From positions 66,389,379 to 66,453,378 of the forward strand of contig OY755236.1 in NCBI GenBank assembly GCA_963576725.1: a DNA stretch of 64,000 bases, given 5' to 3'. This stretch comes from Azorinus chamasolen (lineage: Eukaryota; Mollusca; Bivalvia; Cardiida; Solecurtidae). A model generated the notes under the pieces. That model worked only from the letters and a program-made list of their open reading frames with translations, did not search any database and was not told the DNA's origin. The number at the start of each line of letters is the position of its first letter. Position 1 is the stretch's first letter. The position numbers were made by a program, and so were the translations under genes. This document shows, piece after piece, positions 11,757-22,383 of this stretch.

Positions 11757-12363
11757 CAGGTTCAAATGTTATAAATCTTTTGAGTGGAGTCTGAGATCGT
11801 ACTCAAGCATTTGCTCAAATCTGGGTCCGTGCTTATAAAACTTTCCTGAGTACGATCTCAGACTCATAGGTAGGTTTCGTGCTCAACGCTGAGCACGACT
11901 CAGATATTGGTGCTTATAAAAAAATCTGAGTCTGAGATTGTGCTCAAGTGAGAACGAAACTCATTCTCACTTGAGCATGGTCTTTGGCAGTCTCAACTTG
12001 AGACTCAATGCATACCCGTTTTAGCTGTATTAGCAATTCGTAAGTTTTTGCGTGACTTTCGTCGTAAGTGTAACGCCTACGTTCAAATTTACGATTTTCG
12101 TAAACCCGTTTTAGGCCTACTAAACTTTTGTAACTTGCGAAATATATGTTATACGTAAGAATAGTGCGTAACTCTTCAAATGGAGGTAGTACATTCATGA
12201 CGCGAGCACCTGTAATATGTAAACAATCAAATATGCTGTATGCATATTGTTCGCAATGGAAAACTGCAAGAAACCGAGAAAATAAAATTGGTCGACTAAC
12301 CAATCAAAAACTTGAGAACGATCTCAGACTCAACTCTAAAGATTTATAATATTTGAACCTGTT
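11757..12363. mobile_element. Inverted-repeat element with ends of about 45 bp
   Basis: The left end TAACAGGTTCAAATGTTATA + AATCTTTTGAGTGGAGTCTG is matched inverted by CAGACTCAACTCTAAAGATT + TATAATATTTGAACCTGTTA at the right. The interior holds further nested palindromes (CTGAGTACGATCTCAGACTC; TCATTCTCACTTGAGCATGG). Related pieces lie at 12480-12610 and about 56090-56190. No transposase is visible, so it is non-autonomous. The class is unknown. Confidence 0.7.
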
Positions 12364-12364
12364 A

Positions 12365-12475
12365 CACGCCAGGAATCTCATGCCACTTTAATGTATCAAA
12401 GCTAAAGAGGGGGTAACTTGACGCTCATTAAATTATGTAAGGAATCTCATGTCACATTAATCTATCAAAACTTAG
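12365..12475. repeat. Inverted pair of units related to the 9190-10090 array
   Basis: CCAGGAATCTCATGCCACTT then TAATGTATCAAAGCTAAAGA is the reverse complement of the 9.2 kb array unit. Two units are present. Confidence 0.75.
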
Positions 12476-12479
12476 TTGA

Positions 12480-12605
12480 GGCCGAGTTCGTTCTCAAGAT
12501 TTTGATTGGTCAGATTTGAGCCATTGGCTCAAATCTGACCAATCAAAAGATTGAGAACAAATTCAGACTCCACTAAAAAGCTTTATAAGCATGGACCCAG
12601 ATGAC
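12480..12605. mobile_element. Short palindrome related to the 11757 element
   Basis: TTGATTGGTCAGATTTGAGC and its complement GCTCAAATCTGACCAATCAA form a nearly perfect hairpin about 60 bp long at 12510-12560. Confidence 0.65.
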
Positions 12606-12984
12606 ATTATTTTTACATGAATATTCATGAGGTAAGGAGTTACAATACATACGCTAAAATGAGGCACTTCACGGGGGAAATGTAACTTGGTCATAGCAAA
12701 CAATGTTGACCTTTATGAGCCCCTGCATTGCCAACGTAGCAGCTGATGGAGGTCTTCATTGTTCGTAGGAATAGTAAACAAAATATTTTCGAAATTGACA
12801 TGACAAAAACTGTAGACCCTGGTAAAACTTTACATCAGAAGTATGTCATCTAATCTGGGTTTACATAGGGTTTCACTTTACATTGTTTGACTGGCATTGA
12901 GCTATGTTAATATCAGTAGCAAATTTCTTATTGATAAAGCATATATTCATGTTGGATTAGGGAAACATTGTAACACTCTTTTCA

Positions 12985-13190
12985 ACTCATTTTCTCATAG
13001 GTTATTTTTTTTATCCAACCGCTTTGAATAAATCTACAGAAAAGGAGCATTTACTACAGAAAAGGAAAACATTAGAATTGTGTAGTGTTGAAACCATTGT
13101 AATAAATGGAGCATTTGCTCTATTTATAACTGGTTTCAAAAAGTAACTTTTTACAGAGGGCATAGAAAGGCGTGTTTATGGAGGATAGAG
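12985..13190 (+). mobile_element. Family B TTAA MITE, end-truncated
   Basis: Starts CTCATTTTCTCATAGGTTAT, contains AAATGGAGCATTTGCTCTATT (one hairpin arm shortened) and runs to GTTTATGGAGGATAGAG. The terminal TTAA is lost on both sides. Confidence 0.7.
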
Positions 13191-13892
13191 ATTTTTTTTG
13201 TAATCCTTTACCCGAAAGAGAAAACGTGTTGTAACACTTTACCTGATAGAGAAAACGCCTTATAATACTTTACGTGATGAACACGCCGTTTAGAGCAATT
13301 GCAAATGGAATGGACCAGTTCTAGTTGAAGTTCTGAATAGAGGGCTCTTGGAGGAGTTCTGGGGGTATTAGTCTCTTTACAGACAGATTAGACCCAGAGT
13401 AAACAGCTCCTTTAACTTGATGTCTCATCAGGATCCAAACTGTTTATCATTCTGATCAGATTATTCAACAGAAGTGATTGAAAATCAATCTGACAATTGA
13501 AGGAAGACATTGACTTTGTATTTGCTTGTTAACATTGAAGAACCCAGTAGAATCTGTCTTAAGTGATTATCAAAAAGAAGTCAAAATGTGTGTCTGTAAG
13601 GTAGGTGGTAGCTTAATGCAGGTCATTAGTAATGCCGAACGCTCATATATTTTTAGAATAATTGATTGCGCCAATGAGGTAGATTAAGATTAAATGCTTT
13701 ACTGCTTTGATTGGAAAGTATGTAGGCTTTACATGATTGATTGACAATGTCATCCTACTCCAGCAATTGGATATTATTGGATTTATTTTAACCCTTTTCT
13801 TGATGCCTAGATGCATATATGAATTTTAGTTAAATTGATCCTTATAATAAAATATAAAATAAGGCCATAACACGTTTGGAAGGAGAAAATCA
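13191..13892. other. Fragments of MITEs and unassigned sequence
   Basis: A family C core piece at 13380-13450 (CAGACAGATTAGACCCAGAG; CTCATCAGGATCCAAACTGT). A family E left-end piece at about 13545-13625 (AGTAGAATCTGTCTTAAGTG). No gene seen. Confidence 0.45.
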
Positions 13893-15295
13893 CCTTTGAA
13901 GACTGGAAAATTGCATTAACCTATTTTAATAAATACTCTTTTTGCTTTAAATTTGATCTGTCTAAGGGTTATTATCATTTAGATATTCATACTGCTCACA
14001 GAACGTTTGTGGGTTTTTGTATCAAGGGGAAATACTTTTGTTTTACCGTTGTTCCATTCGGGTTGAGTTGCGCCCCTTTTTTCTTGCGGGAGCTAGTTAA
14101 ACTTTGTTAAACTAGTTAATCTTCACATCATTAAACTTTGGCATTTTTACATCATTAAAATTGTCATATTCTTGGATGACGGCTGGGGTACTAATAAATC
14201 GTTTGAGAATACATTATAGGATGCGTGTTTTGTCAGACAAAGCCTTATTTCGGCGGGGTTTATTATTAATATTGAAAAGTCTGTCTGGGAGCCAGTGCAA
14301 CAGTTAGAATGGATAGGTCTCTTTTGGAATTCTGTATCTCTATCCCTAGCAGAAGAATTGAAAGTCTCAGTAAATCAAAAGAATGTATTTTAGATAGCAT
14401 CCCTTTTGTTTCAGCTAGACAATTGGCGGTTTGTACAGGGAAAATAATTTTTATGATGCCAGTTGTGGGTAACATAGCCAGGTTAATGACTAGATACATG
14501 TACATGGAATTTATATGTTGGCAACTTCCAAGAAACCATTTATGTATTTCAGAGTTAGAGTTTTGGAGAGATAATTTTGAATGAATTAGTTGTAAGCTTC
14601 TGCAAAGTTTCTCTCGAACTCAGACCATTGTATATTCTGATGCTAGTAACGTAGCTTGCGGGGCCAATGTTGAAATCTGAATGTCAATGTGTTTAGAAAC
14701 TCTTTATCAGCTGTAGACAGACTAGCTATTTCTACTTTTAGAGAATTAAAAGCAGTGCATTTAGCTCTGAGGGCTTATGCTACGTTGCTTAGCAACAAAT
14801 CCGTGGAGTGGTTCTCAGATTCGCAAAACTGTGTACACATTGTAAAGGTAGGCAACACAAACCGAGATTTACACCCAGAGTCCTTAGGTATTCTTAGGTT
14901 ATGTTTGGAGCATATCATAGATCTTGACACCCAGTGGGTGCCTAGGGATAAACATCAGATAGCAGATGATGTGAGCGAAATTCGGGATACTGATGAATGG
15001 GAGGTAACTCCAGAGTTTTTTGAGTTCATGGATTCACTTTGGGTTCCTTTTAATGTGGATAGATTCGCCTCTTATGGTAATCGTAAAACTTTAAGATTCA
15101 GTTCTAAGTATTACGATTTTCAGACAGAAGCAGTGGATTGCTTTACTCAAAATTGAGAGAATGATAACAACTGGTTAGTACCTACTATTTTTTGGTAAAC
15201 AGAACAATTTTTTTATCTTCTCGCTTGTAAGGCTCACGGTACCCTTGTTGTACCTAGCTGGCCTAGTTCGGCTTTTTGGCCGCAAACTACAGACT
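13893..15295 (+). pseudogene. DIRS-type retrotransposon relic: reverse transcriptase then RNase H
   Basis: Frame-broken coding sequence. The first block reads WKIALTYFNKY, then FKFDLSKGYYHLDIH and FTVVPFGLSCAPFFLREL, with a fingers/palm order typical of DIRS and Ngaro reverse transcriptases. About 45 bases later FLDDGWG gives the catalytic LDDG. An open segment at 14689-15156 contains TFRELKAVHLAL, WFSDSQNC, WVPRDKHQIADDVS and FNVDRFASYGN, which follow the DIRS RNase H pattern. A last piece, GTLVVPSWPSSAFWP at about 15238, matches the end of that domain. Multiple stops and frame shifts make it inactive. The tyrosine recombinase expected next is not recognisable. No split direct repeats were seen. 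The assignment rests on motif order. Confidence 0.75.
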
Positions 15296-16009
15296 TCATC
15301 GGGGGGTGTATGTAATCTGAAATGTTGTGTGGTTTATTTGCATTGTTACAACCCACTTTGCAATAACTAACCGTTGTGCAAAAAACATTACTAAGTTCAA
15401 GATTCTATTGAAAAGTGAGTAGTTATTGCAAAACGGAGAGATTCGGTCAACCCACTTTTCAAGGCATATTACTTGCGCTAAATTGTGACACAAAGCACAA
15501 ACAAACAAAAATACATTACAATCTTGTGCTAAAGCTGATTTTGATAAATTGTATGATTTTTCAAGTTCTTTTCACTATAAGGAGAAAATGAGTTTGATCT
15601 AGTAAGAAAATTGTGTTCCGATGCTAGGTCCCACCATGTGATCCAAACGCAATCTTCTCACTTTTGTGAGAATAATGTGCGTGCGTTTTTCGCACGGTGA
15701 AAAGAATGCGTTTGTAAGAAATTTGAGGCTTAACAAGGCACTTCCCATGTTCAAATGTAGATATACCAACAGACTGACCGGCCGACAGGTTGATTCCAGT
15801 GTACCCCTTCAAACTTTGTGTGCATGCTGGGGTATAACAAAGCCTCAGATCTATTTTTGCTCAATACTTAGCCTGCTGAGCAAGACCTGAGTAGCGTGGT
15901 TTGAGATCAGAAGGCAAATAACCTGGTGTCAAATTAGCATTCAAGCTGATCATGTTTTGTGACTAGTTTCTCAAAGGCTTGACCTAATGGGTATGCAGTA
16001 GAACCTGTC
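15296..16009. other. Unassigned stretch, possibly more DIRS-relic sequence
   Basis: DFDKLYDFSSSFHYKEKMSL can be read at about 15537-15600 and might be a decayed remainder of the same element. A weak family C tail (TTGACACTCGG-like) lies near 15925-15980. An E-type left end (CAGTAGAACCTGTCT) lies at 15996-16010, just before the next MITE. Confidence 0.35.
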
Positions 16010-16252
16010 TTAACCCATTACCTCATAGGCTATTTTTACAGCCAACCTCTTTGATTAAATCTACCAAAAAGGACCACTAACTAGAGAAAGGGAATTTTTC
16101 AGAAGTGTGTAGTTTTTAAACTATTGTGATAAATAGAGCATTTGCTCCTATGCAGCAAATGCTCTATTTATCAAGGAGCAAATGCTCTATTTATCACAAT
16201 GATTTTTAGAATTGACTATTACAGAGGTGTAGAAAGGCGTATTTATGGAGGA
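16010..16252 (+). mobile_element. Family B TTAA MITE with a duplicated hairpin arm
   Basis: Starts TTAACCCATTACCTCATAGG. GCATTTGCTC is followed by two copies of the GAGCAAATGCTCTATTTATC arm instead of one. The right end runs straight into a family A copy at GGAGGATATG, so its terminal TTAA is gone. Confidence 0.85.
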
Positions 16253-16390
16253 TATGCCTTGAATATTCATACAAAAAATATAATGATATCATGAATATTA
16301 ATTACGACAGATTAATTTGTTATAAAAGCACTCGGACACAGGAATTTTTGCTTGTGGCAGAAACTGTAGGATCATATCTATATTATAATC
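16253..16390 (-). mobile_element. Family A MITE, part 1 (split by a LINE)
   Basis: TGAATATTCATACAAAAAAT through CAGAAACTGTAGGATCATATC is the inner half of family A. It stops near 16390, where LINE sequence begins, and resumes at about 18950. Confidence 0.8.
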
Positions 16391-18945
16391 GCGACAAAAC
16401 TACCGAAAATAGGGCAGATCTGTGTTTCATTAAAACAAAGTACAAGAAAATGGTAAAGAAAAAGAAGCAATTGTATAGGCTTAGAAAAGGGAGGGAATTA
16501 GAAAAAATGAAAACAAGTAGACCGAAAGATTTTTGGAAGTTTTTTGCTAAAAGCAAAAGGCCTGCAGAAACCGATATTGATGCTGAGTCATTTAAAAAAT
16601 ATTTTGAGGGTCTATATGCTGATATTAAAACTACTGTTATAGAGGATGTTGAAACCTTTAATGAAAATAGCGATTTCAATGTAACAGATCCGACATTCGA
16701 AGAGTTAAATTCTCCTATTACAGCTCAAGAGGTGGGGAGCGCTATCAAAACATTAAAGCGTAACAGAGCATGTGCTCCTAGCGATAATTTATTAAATGAA
16801 TATTTCATAGAATCCTCAGATATACTAATAGGACATTTAACTGATATGTTTAATAAAGTTTTTGATGCCGGGTTCTTCCCCGAAGTGTGGTCTAAAGGAT
16901 ATATTGTCCCACTACATAAGAAAAATGACCGGAATGATCCAAATAATTATCGTGGTATTACACTATCGAGTAATTTAGGGAAACTTTTTACTAGTATATT
17001 AACGGCAAGAGTCGAAAAGTGGTTTGAGGATAATAATTTGTTATCAGATTGCCAATTCGGATTCCGAAAAGGAAGGGGCACAGTTGACGCTATATTTATT
17101 TTACATGCATTGATTGAAAAAACACTTGGTAAGAATTTGCGCTTGCCTTGTGCATTTGTAGACTTTAAAAAGGCGTTTGATTATGTTTATACTAACGCAC
17201 TGTGGTTCAAGTTATTTAACATGGGGTTAGATGGCAAAATACTTAAAATATTTAAAGCCATGTATGCAGACGTCAAGTCTTGTATAAAACAATGTAACTC
17301 GTTTTCTGATTTTTTCAGCATTTCGGTAGGCTTACGGCAAGGCCAAAATAACTCGCCGGCATTGTTTGCCCTCTTCCTTGAAGATTTAGAACTATTTTTG
17401 CAAGATAATGTTAACTCTGGCATTGATATTTATGAATTATGTATAATGTTACTCTGTTTTGCTGATGATATGGTGATCGTAGGTAACTCGACAGAGGATC
17501 TTCAACTTAGTTTGAATAAATTACATCAGTATTGCAAGATATGGAGACTTGAGGTTAATACAGCAAAAACGAAAGTTGTCGTTTTTCGTAAAAGAGGTAA
17601 AACTCGCACTCACGAGCAATGGTATTATAATGATTCTATTTTAGAGGTTGTTGATGATTTTAACTATCTAGGCATTACGTTTAATTATACTGGCTCGTTT
17701 GTTTTGAATAACCAGTGTTTAGCTGATAAGGCTCTTAGAGCAATGAACATTTTATATCATAATGTTAATAGATTTGAAGTTAAACCGAAAACAGCAATGC
17801 AGCTATTTGATGCATTTGTTGGATCTATCATGAATTATGCATGTCCTGTTTGGGGTTTTACAAAATCTAAAAATCTGGAAAGAATCCACATTAAATTCTG
17901 CAAGATGATACTGGGTGTCAGGCAAAATTCATGCAACGATGCCGTCTATGGTGAGTTAGGTCGGTACCCACTATACATAAATAGGTTTGTTCAAATTATT
18001 AAATATTGGTTGAAATTAGTAAACTCGGATAATATCATATTGAAGTACGTGTATCAAGTATCACTTGAAGGGTATGGAAATGGTGAGAAAAATTGGGTAA
18101 GAAACGTAAAAACATTGTTAGATGATTACGGTTTTTCTTATGCTTGGATAGATCCACAGAATATTAATGGTAATCTCTTTATTTCATCATTTAAACAAAG
18201 AGTAATAGATTGCTTTCATCAGAAGTGGTATAATGATATACAGTCAAATGCTGTTTTAAATACTCTTTACGTTAATATAAAAAATAATTTTTCAGAAGAA
18301 GACTACTTAAACATAATTGGAAGCAAACGGTTAAGGAAATGCATTACAGGTATTCGAATTGCCTCTCATAATCTACGCATACAGACAGGCAGATATGGGA
18401 GGGAGCGAATACAAAGGAATGAAAGAATATGTCAATTGTGTCAGACACGAGATATTGAGGACGAATTTCACTTTATTATTAAATGCAATACATTTAACGA
18501 TATCAGACGAAAGTATATAAAAAGATACTATAGAGAAAAACCAAGTATGTACAAATTTATAGAACTTTTAACATCAAGGAATAGACAATTGTTGACCAGA
18601 TTATCACTGTTTATTACAGAAGCAAATAGTAGACGTCAGGAATTACTATTATCTATTTCAAGAAATCAACCTGATGTGTGATTAATTATCACTATTTCAA
18701 CTGAATGACTTAACAATTTGTTCATTCTCCGCAACTATGAAACCTTCAGTTTAGTACTAAGTTGCATTGTAAAGGAATATGCATTTATGAAGTGACTGTA
18801 GTTGATTGAAGTGTGTGTGTGTGTGTGTTTTCTATTATTGTCATGTGATGCACATGTATTGAATATCTGTATATGTAACGAGATACTACATGTATAAGTT
18901 ACTGAAAGAAATAAAATCTATCTATCTATCTATCTATTATATCAT
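16391..18945 (+). mobile_element. 5'-truncated non-LTR retrotransposon (LINE) with an open ORF2 3' part
   Basis: An open frame of 796 codons runs from 16291 to 18681; its first ~33 codons are read through MITE sequence, so the LINE part begins near 16391. Reverse transcriptase motifs occur in order: NNYRGITLSSNLGKLF, CQFGFRKGRGTVDAI, AFVDFKKAFDYV, GLRQGQNNSPALFALFLEDL and the catalytic FADD at about residue 389. A C-terminal zinc-knuckle-like CQLC..H..C lies at about residues 714-733. The apurinic endonuclease domain is absent, so this is a typical 5' truncation. A 3' UTR follows with a GT run and a terminal (TCTA)n tail at about 18915-18942. Clade is probably RTE/RTE-X-like. No internal stop suggests a young insertion. 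Confidence 0.9.
16441..18681 (+). CDS. LINE ORF2 fragment: reverse transcriptase and C-terminal zinc knuckle
   Basis: This is the part of the open frame with LINE character, from YKKMVKKKKQLYRLRKG, a basic linker, to the stop at 18681. It copies LINE RNA into DNA at the nicked target site. The FADD catalytic site, the substrate-binding GLRQG motif and the C-terminal CxxC..HxxxxxC element are all intact. Without the endonuclease domain and promoter it is unlikely to be mobile, and the start at 16291 is accidental. The + strand agrees with the (TCTA)n tail at the 3' end. Confidence 0.85.
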   Translation, partial: YKKMVKKKKQLYRLRKGRELEKMKTSRPKDFWKFFAKSKRPAETDIDAESFKKYFEGLYADIKTTVIEDVETFNENSDFNVTDPTFEELNSPITAQEVGSAIKTLKRNRACAPSDNLLNEYFIESSDILIGHLTDMFNKVFDAGFFPEVWSKGYIVPLHKKNDRNDPNNYRGITLSSNLGKLFTSILTARVEKWFEDNNLLSDCQFGFRKGRGTVDAIFILHALIEKTLGKNLRLPCAFVDFKKAFDYVYTNALWFKLFNMGLDGKILKIFKAMYADVKSCIKQCNSFSDFFSISVGLRQGQNNSPALFALFLEDLELFLQDNVNSGIDIYELCIMLLCFADDMVIVGNSTEDLQLSLNKLHQYCKIWRLEVNTAKTKVVVFRKRGKTRTHEQWYYNDSILEVVDDFNYLGITFNYTGSFVLNNQCLADKALRAMNILYHNVNRFEVKPKTAMQLFDAFVGSIMNYACPVWGFTKSKNLERIHIKFCKMILGVRQNSCNDAVYGELGRYPLYINRFVQIIKYWLKLVNSDNIILKYVYQVSLEGYGNGEKNWVRNVKTLLDDYGFSYAWIDPQNINGNLFISSFKQRVIDCFHQKWYNDIQSNAVLNTLYVNIKNNFSEEDYLNIIGSKRLRKCITGIRIASHNLRIQTGRYGRERIQRNERICQLCQTRDIEDEFHFIIKCNTFNDIRRKYIKRYYREKPSMYKFIELLTSRNRQLLTRLSLFITEANSRRQELLLSISRNQPDV

Positions 18946-19049
18946 AAGAGCAGTACTTATTCAGACGACTCTGATATTGATGTACATGTAAATTTAATCT
19001 TTTTTTGCAAAGGCATAGAAAGGCATATTTATGGAGTAAAAAGGGTTAA
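18946..19049 (-). mobile_element. Family A MITE, part 2
   Basis: Resumes ATTATATCATAAGAGCAG and ends GGAGTAAAAAGGGTTAA. The ATTATA on both sides of the LINE is a plausible short target duplication. The core is degraded. Confidence 0.8.
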
Positions 19050-20530
19050 TAACCCTTTCCCTCATATAAACATATTTTCACACATTTGCAAACAGGGTAG
19101 ACCCAGATCAGACAGCTCTGTAGACACGTAAAATGAAAAAAACCAACGAGAAATGAAAAAATATTTCAAATCCCGTTAAGAAAAGGGACAATGAAACGAG
19201 AAAATGAAATATTTTTTCAAATCACATTAAAAGTTTTTGGCAATGTAAAGTAATTTGAAAAAATATATCAAATTCGTGGACCCTGTGCCTATCGTATATT
19301 GTGTTTAGTTAATACAAATTGAAAATAAAGATTTATATAAAATAAAGAAGTAGCAGCATACACTTGATTAAAATACTAACAGAAACGGCATTATATGTAT
19401 TGTTATTTATACATTAGACTTTATATTAGTAATAATGAACTAAAACCGACTTATAGTTCAGACACGTCTATGCCACGGTGCACATGCAATTTGTACTAGC
19501 ACGTGAAACTGGATACAGACTTACCACTGTCCGATGTTCGTCCATCCACCCGTCCATTCATCGGTCATTCCATCCATGCTTTAAACACATATAAGTAAAT
19601 TTAACCATTTCCCTAGTGGTCATGTTATCTTGAATGGTAACTTAATTTTAGTAATCCTGAAAGTTGACCACCAGATGACTATTTCTACCAAATGCTATTC
19701 AGATTCGACCACCGATTTTGGAGAAGGAGATATTTTCCTCTATAGTCATATAGGGCAATTTAGCCGCAACCGTGGTGACCTGTTTTTTTTCAGGTATCGG
19801 CATGGTTTTAGCAATGTTGATAAAAGGTTGCCAAGCGACTATTCCTATCTAATTCCATTCAAACTGGAACACCAGTGTTTGAGAAGAATGTTGTTAAAGG
19901 TTTACTATATAGTTAAATAAGAAAGTCAACATGAGTTAAGCAATTTAGGTAGAAGGTCAATAGAAGACTATTCCTTTCAAATATCGTTAGTTCTGGCCAC
20001 TGCCATTGGTTTTAGACAAAAACATATACATGTGTATGTAAAGATTTATTTTGGTTTCCATGACAACTACGGTTCAGCAAATTAATTAAGCAGTTTTGTC
20101 AGACCATGATACTAATATCATTAAGTAAAGTTTGGTTACATTCTGCCTTGTGAATTTGGATTTGTGGTTTAAAGCACGGACGGACTAAAAGATGAATGGA
20201 TGGACAGACGGGCAACGGGTCACAAAAAATCATCTGAGCATACTTAGATTTGCAAAATCCGGAAACTATAAAAGACGTGTAGCCGGGTAAATATTGCGAA
20301 ATGTTTTAACATGATTTGAAAACCCCCATTCCATTTCTCGTTACGATGTCCCCTTTCTTTAACAGAATTTGAATTATTTTTTCATTTCTCTTCTTTTTCA
20401 TTTTACGTGTCTACACAGCTCCTATAGGAGCTGTCTGATATGGGTCTAATTTGTCTGTTTGCTGGTGGAATTTGAAAGATCTGTTTCTTTATTTTCTAAA
20501 ATGGCTACAATTTCTTTATACCTATTTTGT
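19049..20530 (+). mobile_element. Family F TTAA MITE, interrupted by a 1.3 kb element
   Basis: The left part is AACCCTTTCCCTCATATAAA to CAGATCAGACAGCTC (19118). The right part resumes at 20416 with CAGCTCCTATAGGAGCTGTC and the F half GAATTTGAAAGATCTGTTTC. The right terminus is lost where a SINE-like repeat begins. Confidence 0.85.
19119..20415. mobile_element. 1.3 kb terminal inverted repeat element inside a MITE
   Basis: The 5' end TGTAGACACGTAAAATGAAA is mirrored exactly by TTTCATTTTACGTGTCTACA at the 3' end (at least 22 bp perfect). CAGCTC flanks both sides as a 6-bp target duplication. Subterminal sequences on the two sides (CGAGAAATG.. and ..CATTTCTCG) are also inverted. The interior, including the open frame 19630-19920, has no recognisable transposase, so it is non-autonomous. 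Superfamily unknown. Confidence 0.8.
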
Positions 20531-20534
20531 TTGT

Positions 20535-20690
20535 TTGTTTGTTTGTGTTGATTAATGTCCGTTTCTGCTCACTATGGGCTAATTGGACGCCCCAGAGAGA
20601 GAGGGGAGAGTATACAGAGAAACCTGGGCTCGATGCCCTACTCTTATTATCGACTGAGTTTCTCTGGTTCGAGTGAAATCAATATTTTAT
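20535..20690 (+). repeat. SINE-like repeat, copy 1
   Basis: TATGGGCTAATTGGACGCCC ... AGAGAAACCTGGGCTCGATG ... CCTACTCTTATTATCGACTG ... GTTTCTCTGGTTC. A second diverged copy is at 33545-33705. GCTCGATGCCC resembles a weak B box. Class uncertain. Confidence 0.55.
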
Positions 20691-20908
20691 ACCTATTTTT
20701 TATGCAAAAACTATCAATATTTTGTTCAAATATTGATGTTGGCATCATATCGATATGACATGTATTTTAGCACAAAAAATCAAAAACACAGTTGAAAAAC
20801 CTTGTGTAGATCTAGATCTACCTTTAAGATTAAACCTTAATTTACATTTGATATTGCTTTGTTTATACTTAATTTAATACTGTTTATGATAAACCATAAG
20901 CCTATTCT

Positions 20909-21850
20909 TTGCTAGAAGATTTTAACAGTCGTAATTTAGTTAAAACTGATAAACTTCTTAAGCAAGGTTACAGATATCACAAACTTCGGAAAACGTTTTC
21001 TAAATTTTATTATCGAAATTTACCACTCATTAGTAAATATAATTGCAATCTACGGATGTTACTGCAGCTAGGCATTTCTCAACCAGAATTTTATGGGGAT
21101 GTTATCTACAAACTTAGAAACATTCGGGGTCATATCCATTTTCATGATTTGTTTATAAAACGCATTAAAACCTTTAGAAAGAAAGGTTATGACCCCATTA
21201 TATTGCAACACACTGCATGTTTGGTTATTGACCCTTTTACAGTCGGTAGCTACGCTTTCCTCTTTGCTTGCGCGATGACAGGCCGAGGGTAGTACTCTAT
21301 GATGGTATACTCTTAAATTCAGATACGGGATGAGCTTACCAGACTCATGTATTACTTTTTCCCTGTCGTGCCCTTAACGGCTTCCCTGTAGGTGCTCTGA
21401 CTTCAGCAAAGCAATTGAGTACATATTTGACGGATTTTCACAGTTATTATGCTATGTTTTACATACCGTCTTCTATGCTGTGGGTAAGTCCGGCGGGGAT
21501 ACCTTTATTTACACTATTTGTAAAGCTATGTTGACTTTGAGAGACGTGTGAGGTTAGGACGTCCGTAAACCGGTTTAAACCCCCAGTGGTGATTTTGCTA
21601 CTGACCGTGCCAAGGCGGTACTCTCTTTGTCATCCTTACTTTTGTTTGTCTTGTGTCTTTGTACCTGTGCTTTTGTTCATGTATGGAATCTTTATCTCTA
21701 GTACTTGTGTGTTTGTTGATGTTTTCTGTGTTCATCTCGTATATGTGTGTGTGTTTTGGTGTGTGTGTGTGTTTTGGTGTGTGTGTGTTTTGGTGTGTGT
21801 GTGTGTGCGCGTGCGTGCGGGCGGGCAGGTGTGCGGGCATGTGTGTGGTT
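20909..21850 (+). pseudogene. 3' end of a retrotransposon: C-terminal protein fragment and 3' UTR
   Basis: The open frame 20909-21292 contains LLKQGYRYHKLRKTFSKFYY, SKYNCNLRMLLQLGISQPEF and ILQHTACLVIDPFTVGSYA. I recall this block as a repetitive one occurring downstream of reverse transcriptases in mollusc and lancelet genomes; the exact class (Penelope-like or other) is unresolved. About 300 bp of G+C-richer non-coding sequence with GGTTAGGACGTCCGTAAACC follows, then a TG-rich tail near 21730. The upstream polymerase is absent. Confidence 0.5.
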
Positions 21851-21905
21851 TTTTTGGGGTTTTTTTTTGGGTGGGGATGGGGATGGGGTGGGGGTGGGGG
21901 TCGAA
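21735..21905 (+). repeat. TG-rich simple repeat with GGGGATGGGG run
   Basis: Imperfect (TG)n with TTTTGGTG interruptions, then GTGCGGGCGGGCAGG, T and G runs. Open frames on both strands are low-complexity artefacts. Confidence 0.9.
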
Positions 21906-22383
21906 TTTAAGGTAAGAATTTGTGGCTCAACCAAATTTCCAATTCATGTTTAGCTAAAAATAAATTCTGTTTAAATTAAACAAAACTAAAAATACAGTAG
22001 CCGTCTGATCTGGGTCTGATCTGTTTACAAAGACTTGAAAAGGCGTTTGTGTGTGGGTTGAGCCGGGAACTTTCTGCATGAGAAGCAGTTCAACAAGACT
22101 GACAGTCACTTCTGCACTGTAAGTTCAAGCGAATGCACACGTGCTTGAAATAATCTTCAAGTTAAGTAAGAGTATGTAACTCTTTCAATAGTAAGTTGTT
22201 TCGAAAAAGAAAGCACACTAAGTCGAAATTATAAACATTGATATCACGCAAAGAATACCGTAGCGTCTGAAACGCTTTGAATTTTTAAAGTAATTGGAGA
22301 ACGTTCCGTCGACTGTAGGACAGTTACTGCGAATTCGTAATTGCCTTCACAAACAGGTTGGATCCTGATGAGTGACTGATCAG

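Noticed and set aside
21586..21953. Overlapping 68-109 residue frames on both strands
   Set aside because: Low-complexity TG/GGGG repeat at the tail of a retrotransposon relic.
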